From NCBI GenBank assembly GCA_046329235.1, contig JAXLVA010000001.1, positions 310,001 through 374,000 on the forward strand: DNA of 64,000 nt, in the 5' to 3' direction. Under the pieces are notes generated by a model. That model made no database searches. It was given only the letters and a program-made list of their open reading frames with translations, and had not been told where the DNA came from. Source of the stretch: JALONH01 sp046329235 (GTDB taxonomy: Bacteria; Bacteroidota; Bacteroidia; Cytophagales; Cytophagaceae). Of this stretch, positions 17,891-27,311 are shown piece after piece. Both the position numbers and the translations under genes were made by a program. Positions within the stretch are counted from its first letter, which is position 1. Each line of letters opens with the position of its first letter.

Positions 17891-19095
17891 TAGAGTATAC
17901 TTTTATTGTCAACTTTCTGATAGTTTTTAATTAAAAGATAAGCATATAGTATATATCCAATGCCTGTGGCGATGGCAGCTCCATTTAATCCTAGAAAAGG
18001 AACTAGTAGTATTAATAATGCAACAGTAACTACAAAACTGTATAGTGCTGTTCGGGTATTAACAATAAAACCTCCCGTTCCCTGAAAGTAATTCCAATAA
18101 ATTTTCCCTTGACTTAAAAAATAAGTTCCGGGTATTAGCAAAAGTATAATAGGTTTAATTCCTGTAAAGCTTTCTCCAATAACTGCCGTAATAATTGACT
18201 CCGGAACTAATAATAAAAATAAGAAAGCAACTATAGACAACTGAGCATTTAATAGGGCAGTTGTATTTACATATTTTAACGTATCTAAACTTGAATTGCT
18301 TTTAGAGATAAGTGGGTATAATGGAATGGCTAAAGCATATGGAATAATCCATATGAGTTCTGAGAACATGGCAGCAGCAGCGTAAAGACCCACAGCTGAT
18401 TCTTTTTGTATGAACCAAGTGATAATATAGAAACTACTTCGAGTAGAAAAAAAGTTAATCCAATTACTCCAGACAGAACTAGACCCTTCTTTTAATAATG
18501 ATTTCCATGCTATAGGTTGACTGTGAGGTGGAAATTTTGTTCGAATCACAAAGTAAAGACCAATAAATATAACTGATAATAAGGCGGCAGAGATACTCAT
18601 ATAGTAACTGGCAGCATCTTTATAGAGAGAAAATAAAATAATGAAATAGATTAATAATAGTGTGCTATAAATAATCCATAATACATTGTACAACCCAATC
18701 CTTTCTTGCGCTCGAATATCTAAAGTCATCCAAGTAAATAAGGAATAAAGGAAACTGCTTAATGTTAACCAACCCATGCTATCAAATGGTTGAATTCCTA
18801 ACCAATAGAAGATAATGGGTAGAATTAGTGAGCATAAAAGACTCCAGATAAGACCTTTAAAAATAATAGAACCTCTTTCGTATCGGTGGATTAAATAAAT
18901 GTAGCCACTACCGAATATAATTTCAGTTGCTAGTTGTAAAATAGTTTGGTTGGCAATGTACAAACTGATTTCGCCACGACCGTCTGCTCCCAGCCATCTG
19001 GAAGTTAAAATGAAAAGTAGAAAAGCACTCCCTAATTGGAAGCCTTTACTGATGATAGAGATACTATGTGTTTTTAAACTAATCAATTTGTGCAA
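17857..19095 (-). CDS. Wzx-like polysaccharide flippase
   Basis: A ~412-aa membrane protein with about 12 hydrophobic segments and the N-terminal pattern of the MATE/Wzx superfamily (GFQLGSAFLLFILTSRWLGADGRGEI is characteristic as a whole). It should move lipid-linked oligosaccharide across the inner membrane. No ATG is available: TTG at 19095 overlaps wecB by 17 bases, and TTG at 19086 (409 aa, overlap 8 bases) is equally possible. It follows wecB on the same strand and is convergent with fkbM. Confidence 0.85.
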   Translation of the reverse strand: MHKLISLKTHSISIISKGFQLGSAFLLFILTSRWLGADGRGEISLYIANQTILQLATEIIFGSGYIYLIHRYERGSIIFKGLIWSLLCSLILPIIFYWLGIQPFDSMGWLTLSSFLYSLFTWMTLDIRAQERIGLYNVLWIIYSTLLLIYFIILFSLYKDAASYYMSISAALLSVIFIGLYFVIRTKFPPHSQPIAWKSLLKEGSSSVWSNWINFFSTRSSFYIITWFIQKESAVGLYAAAAMFSELIWIIPYALAIPLYPLISKSNSSLDTLKYVNTTALLNAQLSIVAFLFLLLVPESIITAVIGESFTGIKPIILLLIPGTYFLSQGKIYWNYFQGTGGFIVNTRTALYSFVVTVALLILLVPFLGLNGAAIATGIGYILYAYLLIKNYQKVDNKSILYYFFPFARKDN

Positions 19096-20140
19096 TTATT
19101 TGTGCAATACGTTCTCCTGTTTTACCATCCCATAGTGGTGGTACATTACCTTTCTTCACTTTACCTATATTGAAATCGGTTAAGGCATACAAGAGTTCTT
19201 GTTTGTCTTTAGCTAAAATGTTACTTCCTATGATAACTGTTTCCGGTCGTTCGGTCGTAGTTCGATAGGTGATACATGGAATATTTAGGAAGGTTGCTTC
19301 TTCTTGTATACCTCCAGAATCCGTGACTATAAGTGATGAATGTTTTTGTAGATAGATAAATTCTAAATAAGGAACAGCATCTATTAATTGAATATACTGG
19401 AATGATACTTCATGACTCAATCTTTGTCGAGTACGTGGATGTACCGGGAATAAAACAGGTAATGAGGTGTTGTTATCAATAACCTTTAATAAGTCTAACA
19501 GTACATTTGAATCATCTACATTAGCTGGTCTGTGCAATGTAAGTAGTACAAAAGAATTGGGTAGTTCAAATGATAAAGTAGGAGCTTTTGCTTTTGGCAA
19601 CATTTTGATTAAGGTATCTATCATGGTGTTGCCTACAAAGAAAATTTTATCTGTTGTATGTCCCTCTTTTATTAATTGCTCCGAAGCAATTTCGCTTGTT
19701 GTGAAGAAGTAATCGCTAATAGAGTCTGTTATTATTCGATTTACTTCTTCCGGCATGGTATTGTCGAAAGAGCGTAATCCGGCTTCCACGTGAAGCACTT
19801 TTTTGTTGTGTTTTTTGGCAGAAGTAGCTGCAATCGCTGTTGAGTTGACATCACCTACCACTAATACATTGGGTATAGTAGAAGAGGCGAAGTAGTTATC
19901 TAACTGTTTAGTGATAGATGTTAGGATTTCAGCACTGTCTTTTGATGGATGAGTTAAAATGACCGTAGGGGCAGGTATATTTAATTGCTGAAAAAAAGAG
20001 TCGGATAGGAGATTGTCATAATGTTGTCCGGTATGGATTAACTCCCAATGAATGCTTGAATTAGTTTGCAGTCCGCGTATAATGGAAGCTATTTTGACAA
20101 AGTTCGGACGTGTACCTGCAACTAATATTATTTCTTTCAT
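19079..20140 (-). CDS. wecB: UDP-N-acetylglucosamine 2-epimerase (non-hydrolysing)
   Basis: The 353-aa product has the WecB signature throughout: VAGTRPNFVKIASIIRGL at the N-terminus, HTGQHYDNLLSDSFF, VVGDVNSTAIAA, HVEAGLRSFDNTMPEEVNR, TLHRPANVDD and the UDP-binding TDSGGIQEEA with RxTTERPET. It interconverts UDP-GlcNAc and UDP-ManNAc in the cytoplasm. Length is normal. It overlaps the flippase downstream, so the two are one unit. It may feed ManNAc-type precursors into either glycan locus of the window. Confidence 0.93.
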   Translation of the reverse strand: MKEIILVAGTRPNFVKIASIIRGLQTNSSIHWELIHTGQHYDNLLSDSFFQQLNIPAPTVILTHPSKDSAEILTSITKQLDNYFASSTIPNVLVVGDVNSTAIAATSAKKHNKKVLHVEAGLRSFDNTMPEEVNRIITDSISDYFFTTSEIASEQLIKEGHTTDKIFFVGNTMIDTLIKMLPKAKAPTLSFELPNSFVLLTLHRPANVDDSNVLLDLLKVIDNNTSLPVLFPVHPRTRQRLSHEVSFQYIQLIDAVPYLEFIYLQKHSSLIVTDSGGIQEEATFLNIPCITYRTTTERPETVIIGSNILAKDKQELLYALTDFNIGKVKKGNVPPLWDGKTGERIAQIIAQID

Positions 20141-20192
20141 CCTTCCTGTTTTTCCTAATTTACTTATTTAAACGTATTTTTAAGATACAATT

Positions 20193-21107
20193 ATGTCGCA
20201 AGTAAGTAAAAAATATTTGGTTTGTGTGGTAGGACCTACTGCTGTGGGGAAAACAAAGTTAGCCATTGACTTAGCTAAACATTTTTCTACAGATGTATTA
20301 TCCGCAGATTCCCGACAAATTTATAAGGAATTAGCTATAGGGACAGCCAAGCCTACCTTAGAAGAAATGGAAGGTGTGACGCACCATTTTATCGATAGTC
20401 ATTATCTATCCGATGAATTTAGTGCGGGTATTTTTGAAAGAGAAGGGAATTCATTACTTGAATCCTTGTTTGCAAAACATGATGTGGTGGTATTGTGTGG
20501 TGGAACTGGTTTGTATGTACAAGCATTGTTGTATGGTATGGATGAAGTACCTAAAGTAGATGAATCTTATCGCACACTGTTAACGCAAGAGTTAGAAGAA
20601 AAAGGAATCACCTCTTTACAAGAGGAATTATTAAAAGTGGATCCTGAAACATTTCACTCTATGGATATTCAAAACCCACAACGAGTGATACGCGCTTTAG
20701 AGGTTTATAGAGCTACTGGGAATCCAATTAGTGCCTACAGAACCGGTGCTAAAAAAGAACGTCCTTATCAATCTATTTTGATTGGATTGGAACGTGATAG
20801 GGAAGAACTGTATAGTAGAATAGATCAGCGAATGGATATCATGTTAGATCTAGGTTTAGAAAAAGAAGCGGAATTGTATTATTCGCAACGTCACTTGAAT
20901 GCGCTGCAAACAGTGGGGTATAGAGAGATTTATGATAAAATGGACGGTTTATATGATCGAGATGAAATGGTTCGTTTATTGAAACGTAATTCACGCCATT
21001 ATGCGAAAAGACAAATGACTTGGTTTACTAAAATGGAGGGGATTAAATGGTTCCATCCTAATCAGTGGAACGAAGTAAAAGAATACATTAAAAAGTCAAT
21101 GCAATAA
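20193..21107 (+). CDS. miaA: tRNA dimethylallyltransferase MiaA
   Basis: A 304-aa enzyme with P-loop GPTAVGKT (residues 14-21), SADSRQIYKELAIGTAKP, HHFIDS, LCGGTGLYVQALLYG, then ALEVYRATGNPIS, LGLEKEAELYYSQRHLNALQTVGYREIYD and the KRQMTWF end. MiaA prenylates A37 of tRNAs that read U-starting codons, using DMAPP. Length and all core motifs are normal. It is divergent from wecB by 52 bases and ends in a terminator shared with pfkA. Confidence 0.97.
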   Translation: MSQVSKKYLVCVVGPTAVGKTKLAIDLAKHFSTDVLSADSRQIYKELAIGTAKPTLEEMEGVTHHFIDSHYLSDEFSAGIFEREGNSLLESLFAKHDVVVLCGGTGLYVQALLYGMDEVPKVDESYRTLLTQELEEKGITSLQEELLKVDPETFHSMDIQNPQRVIRALEVYRATGNPISAYRTGAKKERPYQSILIGLERDREELYSRIDQRMDIMLDLGLEKEAELYYSQRHLNALQTVGYREIYDKMDGLYDRDEMVRLLKRNSRHYAKRQMTWFTKMEGIKWFHPNQWNEVKEYIKKSMQ

Positions 21108-21137
21108 AAAAGCCCCGATAATCATCGGGGCTTTTTT
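21106..21137. terminator. Bidirectional terminator between miaA and pfkA
   Basis: Stem AGCCCCGAT/ATCGGGGCT with loop AATC, flanked by an A-run on the left and a T-run on the right, so it can end transcription from both convergent genes. Confidence 0.95.
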
Positions 21138-21138
21138 A

Positions 21139-22128
21139 TTATTCTTTGTTATAATTTCTACCGTTCAATTTGGGTACGATTTCAACCAAGTCGTTACGAA
21201 TTGGTTTTCTCTTCGTAATCGTATCAATGAAAGGAGTATAAACTACTTCGTGATCAATAATACCAGCCATTACGTTAGCTTTTCCTGCTAATAAACCTTC
21301 TACAGCAGCTAAGCCTAAACGGCTAGCAAGTACACGGTCAGCAGCAGTAGGAGCTCCACCACGTTGAACGTGACCTAAAATAGTAACTTTAGAATCTAAA
21401 GAAGGAATCTCTTTTTTCACTTCGTTCGAAATGATAGCCGCTCTACCCGGTTGGTCACCTTCTGCAACGATAATGATGTGTGAAGCTTTAGAATTACTAA
21501 TTCCATTCTTCAAACGATCAATAATTGCCGGGATGTTGTGATTTTCTTCAGGGATGATAGCCATCTCAGCTCCACCTGCGATAGCAGAACGTACAGCGAT
21601 ATAACCCGTATCACGACCCATTACTTCAATGAAGAATACACGCTCGTGAGCATCTGCTGTATCGCGAATTTTATCGATAGCAGCTAAACAAGTGTTAACA
21701 GCTGTATCATAACCGATAGTGAAATCAGAACCATATAAATCGTTATCGATAGTTCCCGGTGCACCTACCGTTGGGATTTGCCATTCTTTGTAGAATAACT
21801 CAGCACCTGTGAAAGTACCGTTACCACCGATAGCTACTAAACCATCAATTCCGAATTTTTTAACTTGTTCGTATGCTTTCTTTCTGCCTTCAGGAGTGCG
21901 GAACTCCTCGCTACGCGCAGACTTTAATATGGTACCACCTTTTTGGATGACGTTACTAACGGAACGATCGTCCATTTCAATGAAATTCCCATTGATAAGA
22001 CCATCATAACCTCGAACCACACCAAAAACCTCTAAATCATAATAGTGCCCTGCTCTAACGGCCGCACGAATACATGCGTTCATGCCCGGAGCATCCCCAC
22101 CTGATGTGAATACTGCAATTTTCTTCAT
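21139..22128 (-). CDS. pfkA: 6-phosphofructokinase
   Basis: The 329-aa product matches bacterial PfkA: GGDAPGMNACIRA, GGTILKSAR, GGNGTFTGA, PGTIDNDL with the catalytic Asp at residue 128, EVMGRDTGYIA and LGHVQRGGAPTAADR. It phosphorylates fructose 6-phosphate in glycolysis. Gly104 fits ATP rather than pyrophosphate use. The residue aligned with E. coli Asp103, which helps bind Mg-ATP, is Asn here (codon AAC); I cannot say whether this is normal for the lineage. Single gene with its own promoter region; shares the terminator with miaA. Confidence 0.95.
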   Translation of the reverse strand: MKKIAVFTSGGDAPGMNACIRAAVRAGHYYDLEVFGVVRGYDGLINGNFIEMDDRSVSNVIQKGGTILKSARSEEFRTPEGRKKAYEQVKKFGIDGLVAIGGNGTFTGAELFYKEWQIPTVGAPGTIDNDLYGSDFTIGYDTAVNTCLAAIDKIRDTADAHERVFFIEVMGRDTGYIAVRSAIAGGAEMAIIPEENHNIPAIIDRLKNGISNSKASHIIIVAEGDQPGRAAIISNEVKKEIPSLDSKVTILGHVQRGGAPTAADRVLASRLGLAAVEGLLAGKANVMAGIIDHEVVYTPFIDTITKRKPIRNDLVEIVPKLNGRNYNKE

Positions 22129-22335
22129 TCTGTTCGTTATTTAACACCCTATCCGAAATAAAGGGAAATTCCTGATTCAGGTTTGAACCCCAAGTTTACT
22201 AAAAAAATGCATTTTATGGAAATAATAAGACCCTTGAATTTGTATAATTCCACTATTAAAATCAGGGCTAATTTGATAAAAGCTTAAATTTTCAGTAGAA
22301 TAACTCTAAATTGCATTCGTTTTAAATAGATAAAA
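22129..22335. other. AT-rich divergent intergenic region
   Basis: This ~207-base gap between pfkA and the large glycan locus must hold both promoters. I see no clear TAnnTTTG box, RNA gene, repeat or small open frame worth reporting in it. Confidence 0.5.
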
Positions 22336-23103
22336 ATGGTCTTTTGCAGTATTATTACCGTCGTTTTTAATAATCTTCCCGGATTGAAAATTACTTGGGA
22401 AAGTATTAAGAATCAAACCGATAATGACTGGGAATGGGTGATAGTTGATGGAGGTTCCAGTGACGGTGCTGTTACTTTCCTTCAAGAGTTGGTTTCTAAA
22501 GACTCAAGAGTAACATTTATTTCAGAAAAGGATAAAGGCCTATATGATGCTATGAATAAAGGAATTCTATTAGCAAAAGGGAAATATCTATGGTTTGTTA
22601 ATACTTCTGACACTATCCATTCCAACGGTACTTTAGCAGTAATTAAATCTGTCGCCCATAGTCAAAATTCAGACGTTTTATACGGGGAGACTATGTTTGT
22701 AGATGAAAATCAACAAGCTATAGGCATTCGTTCGGAAGTTTCAACCCGCATTTTACCTAAAAAGCTTACGGTAAATAGTATGCTTTACGGTATGGTAGTT
22801 AGCCATCAATCTTTTCTGCCTCTTAAATCTATCGTAGCTGAATATAATTTGAGCTATAAGTGTAGTGCCGATATAGATTGGGTCATTAAGGCTTTAAAAA
22901 ATGCTAAAATAATAAGCCCTGTTAATGAAATTGTTAGTAATTATTTAGTGGGAGGGTTCTCTGCTCAAAATAAACACAGATGTTGGAAAGAACGATGGAA
23001 AATCTATCGTCATCATTATGGATTTTTCTTAACTTGTTGGGCTCATCTCTTCATTATTGTAAGGATGGCTTATTATAGAGTCTTTAATAATCGAAAATAT
23101 TAA
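22336..23103 (+). CDS. Glycosyltransferase family 2 protein
   Basis: A 255-aa GT-A fold enzyme: SIITVVFNNLPGLKITWESI, WEWVIVDGGSSDGAVTFLQ, EKDKGLYDAMNKGILLAKGKYLWFVNTSDTI (DXD-like position occupied by T-S-D) and a later H-Q-S-F and CSADIDWVIKAL, which is the WcaE/colanic-acid type of GT2. It has no membrane segments except a hydrophobic stretch near the C-terminus (about 232-246). It opens the large plus-strand glycan locus and lies 18 bases before the YfhO gene. Donor and acceptor are unknown. Confidence 0.9.
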   Translation: MVFCSIITVVFNNLPGLKITWESIKNQTDNDWEWVIVDGGSSDGAVTFLQELVSKDSRVTFISEKDKGLYDAMNKGILLAKGKYLWFVNTSDTIHSNGTLAVIKSVAHSQNSDVLYGETMFVDENQQAIGIRSEVSTRILPKKLTVNSMLYGMVVSHQSFLPLKSIVAEYNLSYKCSADIDWVIKALKNAKIISPVNEIVSNYLVGGFSAQNKHRCWKERWKIYRHHYGFFLTCWAHLFIIVRMAYYRVFNNRKY

Positions 23104-23121
23104 ATAACTGTTGTTTACATC

Positions 23122-25533
23122 ATGTCATTGTTTCTAAAAAAATTATTACCCCATTTAGGTTTACACCTACTTTTTATTGCCGTTCTTTTTGCGTTTTACT
23201 CTCCCATTTTAGATGGTAAAAAGTTAAATCAAAATGATGTGATTCAATCAGGAAGTGCACTTCATGAGGCTAATGTGTATCAAGAAAAAACTGGAGAAGA
23301 AATATTATGGTCTAATTCCAGTTTTAGCGGTATGCCGGTATGGAGAGGGTATGGTGCTAATCTAATATCAAAAGTACACAGAGGGTTTTTAGCGGTAATG
23401 CCTGCTACAGTATACATGGGATATTTAGCATTTTTAGGATTTTATATACTTGCCATAGTACTTGGAGCTAATTTTATCATTGCGTTTGCTACTTCAGCTG
23501 CTTTTGCATTAAGCTCATTTACTTTAATTAGTATTGAGGCAGGGCACTTAAACAAAGTATTAGCTATGGCAACAATGCCACCGGTTTTAGCCGGAGTCAT
23601 CTTGTTGTTTAATAAAAAATATTGGTTAGGGATATCTGTATTGTTATTCTTTTTAGCATTACACATTTTCTATGCTCACTATCAAATAACTTACTATCTG
23701 TTGTTTGTTTTGGCAGCCTATGGTATTCATGAGTTTGTAAAATCAATTCGTGAGAATGATGTTAAAGGATTTTTATTCTCTGTATTAATAAGTTTAGGTG
23801 TTTCAATAATAGCCATACTTCCTAATGTGTCATCCATTTGGACAAATTATGAATATTCCAAAAGCACTACCCGTGGCGGATCTGAATTGACCCAATACGA
23901 AAAAGATGGAGATGGTTTAGATAAGGAATATGCCATGAGTTGGAGTAATGGAATAGATGAAATAGGCACATTTATTATCCCTTATTTTTATGGCGGAGCT
24001 AGTGCAGAAAACATAGGAAAGTCATCTGCTATGTATCAAGCTCTTAGAAATACACAATTAGATGATAAAACTAAAAATAGTATTGTGAAAAATGCTCCTT
24101 TGTATTGGGGAGGGCAGCCTTTTACAAGTGGGCCGGTATATTTGGGTGCATTAATAGTTTTCTTATTTGTATTTGGAATGTTCCTTGTAAAGGATTCTTC
24201 CAAATGGTGGATTTTGGCTGTATCAATCATTGCGGTGATGATGAGCTGGGGGAAAAATATAGAATGGTTTAGTGATTTATTATTCTATCACTTCCCATTG
24301 TATAATAAGTTTAGATCCGTGACAATGGCTGTTACTATTGTTCAGCTTACGTTCCCCATTCTTGCTGTTATGAGCTTAGTTAAAATTTGGAACGAAGAAG
24401 TTTCAAAAGAAGAAATAATGAAAGCTCTAAAATGGAGCTTGATTGGAATTGGAGGCTTATTGTTATTCCTTTTAATGTTTTGTACTTCCTTGTTTGATTT
24501 TACATCTGAAAATGATGCTAAATATCAATATCCGGAATGGTTGATAGAAGCACTTGTAGAAGATAGAATCTCATTGTTTAGAAAAGATACAATTCGCTCT
24601 CTGATATTCGTTATCCTAGGTGCAGCTTTGATATGGGCGTGGGTGAAAAAATGGGTAAAACCAATTTTCATTGTGAGTGCATTATCAGCCTTGTTTGTTA
24701 TCGATTTATATGTGGTTGATAAAAGATATTTGAATGAAGACGATTTTATTAGAGCACGAAAGTCATTATTGGAGAAAGTAGTAGCACCGACGTCAGCTGA
24801 TAAACAAATATTAACAGATACAACTTTGTCGTATCGAGTAATGAATGTAACCAAAAGTACATTTAATGATGCTACAACTTCTTATCACCATAAATCGATA
24901 GGTGGTTATAGTGCTATTAAGTTACGTCGATATCAAGATTTGATTGAAAGACAGATAGGCAAAAACAATATGTCTGTACTAAGTATGCTTAATGCGAAGT
25001 ACTTTATTGTTCCTAACGAACAAGATCCATCGAATCCTTATGTTCAAAAAAATCCGGGAGCATTAGGAAATGCTTGGTTTGTGCAGAAAATTGATTTTGT
25101 CAAAAATGCAGACGAGGAAATAACAGCTTTAGATTCGTTACGTCCGGAGACTGAAGCTGTAGCTGATGTTAAATTCCAAAATGATATTAAGAATAAGTCT
25201 TATGAAGTAGACTCCTCTAGTTATATTAAAATGATTGCCTATCATCCTAATCATTTAAAGTATGTAGCTGAGTCCAACACAACTCAATTAGCAGTATTTT
25301 CTGAAATCTACTATCAACCGGGTTGGAATGCTTATGTTGATGGAAAGTTAGTGAATCATATTCGTGTAGACTATGTATTAAGAGCATTAGAGTTGCAACC
25401 GGGTAAACATACTATTGAGTTTAAATTCGAACCTAAACATTACTTTACTGGGGAGAAGATATCGTTAGCCGGTTCTGTAATACTTATATTATTGGTGTTG
25501 TTCTCTGTTTATATGTTAATCAAACAATCATAG
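23122..25533 (+). CDS. YfhO family polytopic membrane protein
   Basis: An 803-aa protein with about 12 membrane segments in the first ~520 residues, a large soluble C-terminal part, and a final membrane helix. It shows the family hallmarks: an early periplasmic loop with SNSSFSGMPVWRGYG, and the C-terminal YQPGWNAYVDGKLVNHIRVDYVLRALELQPGKHTIEFKF. Gram-positive YfhO modifies lipoteichoic acid with GlcNAc; Bacteroidota homologues are large putative lipid-linked-sugar glycosyltransferases of GT-C type. Here it may decorate the glycan made by the locus, which is inference. The next gene follows after 4 bases. Confidence 0.85.
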   Translation: MSLFLKKLLPHLGLHLLFIAVLFAFYSPILDGKKLNQNDVIQSGSALHEANVYQEKTGEEILWSNSSFSGMPVWRGYGANLISKVHRGFLAVMPATVYMGYLAFLGFYILAIVLGANFIIAFATSAAFALSSFTLISIEAGHLNKVLAMATMPPVLAGVILLFNKKYWLGISVLLFFLALHIFYAHYQITYYLLFVLAAYGIHEFVKSIRENDVKGFLFSVLISLGVSIIAILPNVSSIWTNYEYSKSTTRGGSELTQYEKDGDGLDKEYAMSWSNGIDEIGTFIIPYFYGGASAENIGKSSAMYQALRNTQLDDKTKNSIVKNAPLYWGGQPFTSGPVYLGALIVFLFVFGMFLVKDSSKWWILAVSIIAVMMSWGKNIEWFSDLLFYHFPLYNKFRSVTMAVTIVQLTFPILAVMSLVKIWNEEVSKEEIMKALKWSLIGIGGLLLFLLMFCTSLFDFTSENDAKYQYPEWLIEALVEDRISLFRKDTIRSLIFVILGAALIWAWVKKWVKPIFIVSALSALFVIDLYVVDKRYLNEDDFIRARKSLLEKVVAPTSADKQILTDTTLSYRVMNVTKSTFNDATTSYHHKSIGGYSAIKLRRYQDLIERQIGKNNMSVLSMLNAKYFIVPNEQDPSNPYVQKNPGALGNAWFVQKIDFVKNADEEITALDSLRPETEAVADVKFQNDIKNKSYEVDSSSYIKMIAYHPNHLKYVAESNTTQLAVFSEIYYQPGWNAYVDGKLVNHIRVDYVLRALELQPGKHTIEFKFEPKHYFTGEKISLAGSVILILLVLFSVYMLIKQS

Positions 25534-25537
25534 CACG

Positions 25538-26560
25538 ATGTTAGATTTAAATGGTAAGTCAATACTTATAACCGGGGGTACCGGATCTTTTGGGGTTAAA
25601 TTCATTAAATTATTAATGGAAAGGTACAGCCGTATAGAAAATCTTGTGATATTTTCACGCGATGAGTATAAACAGTATGAGTTATCTAAAGGTTTAAATG
25701 CCTCAAACTATCCTTTTTTGAAATTTGTTATAGGAGATATCAGAGATAAGGATCGATTGATTGAAGTGACAGAAGGTATTGATATTATTATACATGCCGC
25801 AGCATTAAAACAAGTACCGGCATCAGAATTCAATCCGATGGAGTTTATTAAAACAAACATTCAAGGAACTCAAAATGTCATTGATGCTGCAATTCAGAAT
25901 AAAGTTCAAAAGGTAATTGCCTTATCCACAGATAAAGCAGTAGCTCCTGTTAGTTTGTATGGTGCAAGTAAAATGTGCTCAGATAAACTTTTAACAAGTG
26001 TTAATTCAAGTCGTCCTCACGTACCAACATTATTTGCTATTGTTCGATATGGAAATGTGATGGGGTCAAGAGGTTCTGTTATACCTCAATTCTTGAAAGA
26101 AAGAGACAAAGGAGAATTGTCCATTACTCATTCGGAGATGACTCGATTTAATGCATCTATAAGCGATGAGTTTAACTTAGTGTTGCATGCACTAGAGTTT
26201 GCTAAAGGAGGAGAGGTTTTCATTCCGAAATTATCCTCATATCATATATTAGATCTTGCAAAAGCCATTAGCCCGAGTTCTAAAATAAATATTATTGGAG
26301 TTCGACCAGGTGAAAAACTACACGAAGAAATGATTGCTTCTAGTGAAGTTTCATCGACATATGAATTCGATAAATATTATGTATCTCTACCCTTAAATGG
26401 TGTAAAATGGGATATTACAAAATGGATGACGGATTTGAAGGGAACTAAAGTGAAAGAGAACTTTAGTTATTCTTCTAATATAGATCAAAATCGTTTGTCA
26501 GTAGATGAGTTACGTAAGTTAATGATAAAAGAAGTAGACTCATCATTCCAACCTATCTAA
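25538..26560 (+). CDS. pseB: UDP-GlcNAc 4,6-dehydratase-like SDR enzyme (PseB type)
   Basis: A 340-aa extended SDR enzyme. The nucleotide-binding motif GGTGSFG lies at residues 13-19; FSRDEYKQYEL, GDIRDKDRL, HAAALKQVPASEFNPMEFIKTNI and LSTDKAVAPVSLYGASK follow, the last holding the T-D-K and Y-x3-K catalytic residues of the FlaA1/PseB group. PseB removes water from UDP-GlcNAc and inverts C5 as the first step to pseudaminic acid. The usual next enzyme, a PseC aminotransferase, is absent from the window. It is 1 base from the cytidylyltransferase gene, so they are co-translated. Symbol given by family resemblance. Confidence 0.85.
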   Translation: MLDLNGKSILITGGTGSFGVKFIKLLMERYSRIENLVIFSRDEYKQYELSKGLNASNYPFLKFVIGDIRDKDRLIEVTEGIDIIIHAAALKQVPASEFNPMEFIKTNIQGTQNVIDAAIQNKVQKVIALSTDKAVAPVSLYGASKMCSDKLLTSVNSSRPHVPTLFAIVRYGNVMGSRGSVIPQFLKERDKGELSITHSEMTRFNASISDEFNLVLHALEFAKGGEVFIPKLSSYHILDLAKAISPSSKINIIGVRPGEKLHEEMIASSEVSSTYEFDKYYVSLPLNGVKWDITKWMTDLKGTKVKENFSYSSNIDQNRLSVDELRKLMIKEVDSSFQPI

Positions 26561-26561
26561 A

Positions 26562-27311
26562 ATGAGAGAGGCTGTAATAGTTCAAGCAAGAGTAGGTTCT
26601 TCTAGGTTAAAAAATAAAATGATTTTACCCTTTTACGAAGGGAAAACTATTTTGCAGATAATACTGGAAAAACTACTGAAAGAACTCTCTGACGTTAAAG
26701 TAATATTGGCTACAACAGATAATGTTAAAGATGATGTCTTAGTAGATTCAATTAAAAACTTACCCGTAACCATATATAGAGGAAGTGAACAGAATGTCCT
26801 CGAACGTTTTGTTAAAGCAGCAGAGGTTAATCAAATAGATTATGTAGTTCGAGTTTGTGCAGATAATCCCTTCTTGGATGTTAATAGCATAATAGAAATA
26901 CTAAAGGAAAATCAGAAATCAAAAGCTGACTACACAGCATGGTTCTTTGATAATGGATTACCATCCATCAAGTCGCATAGTGGTAGATTTGCAGAAGGTG
27001 TAAGTCTAGAGGCCTTAAAAAGAATTCAAACTCAGACGGATGAGAATTTATATTTGGAACATGTGACCAATTATATTTATGCGCACTCAAATTTGTTCTC
27101 CATAGAACGAATAAAAATTCAGAATCAAGACTTCTATAGTTCCATTCGATTGACTGTAGATACTGAAAGTGACTTTCAATTAACTAAAGAATTATACCAA
27201 GAATACAAAACAAAACAGTTAACAACCGAAATCGATTTTCAGAATTTGGTGCTAAGTCGACCAGACTTAATGTTAACAATGAAAAAGAATATAGAGAATA
27301 ATGGAAAATAA
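26562..27311 (+). CDS. SpsF-like cytidylyltransferase
   Basis: The 249-aa product has the nucleotide-binding N-terminus VIVQARVGSSRLKNKMILPF and the downstream GSEQNVLERFVKAAE and VVRVCADNPFLDVNSI patterns of the SpsF/CMP-sugar synthetase group. This family activates acidic or unusual sugars with CTP. In this operon it most likely makes a CMP-nonulosonate for the NeuB-like product, taking the role of NeuA or PseF. The synthase gene starts inside its last 11 bases, which indicates coupling. Donor sugar not determined. Confidence 0.82.
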   Translation: MREAVIVQARVGSSRLKNKMILPFYEGKTILQIILEKLLKELSDVKVILATTDNVKDDVLVDSIKNLPVTIYRGSEQNVLERFVKAAEVNQIDYVVRVCADNPFLDVNSIIEILKENQKSKADYTAWFFDNGLPSIKSHSGRFAEGVSLEALKRIQTQTDENLYLEHVTNYIYAHSNLFSIERIKIQNQDFYSSIRLTVDTESDFQLTKELYQEYKTKQLTTEIDFQNLVLSRPDLMLTMKKNIENNGK

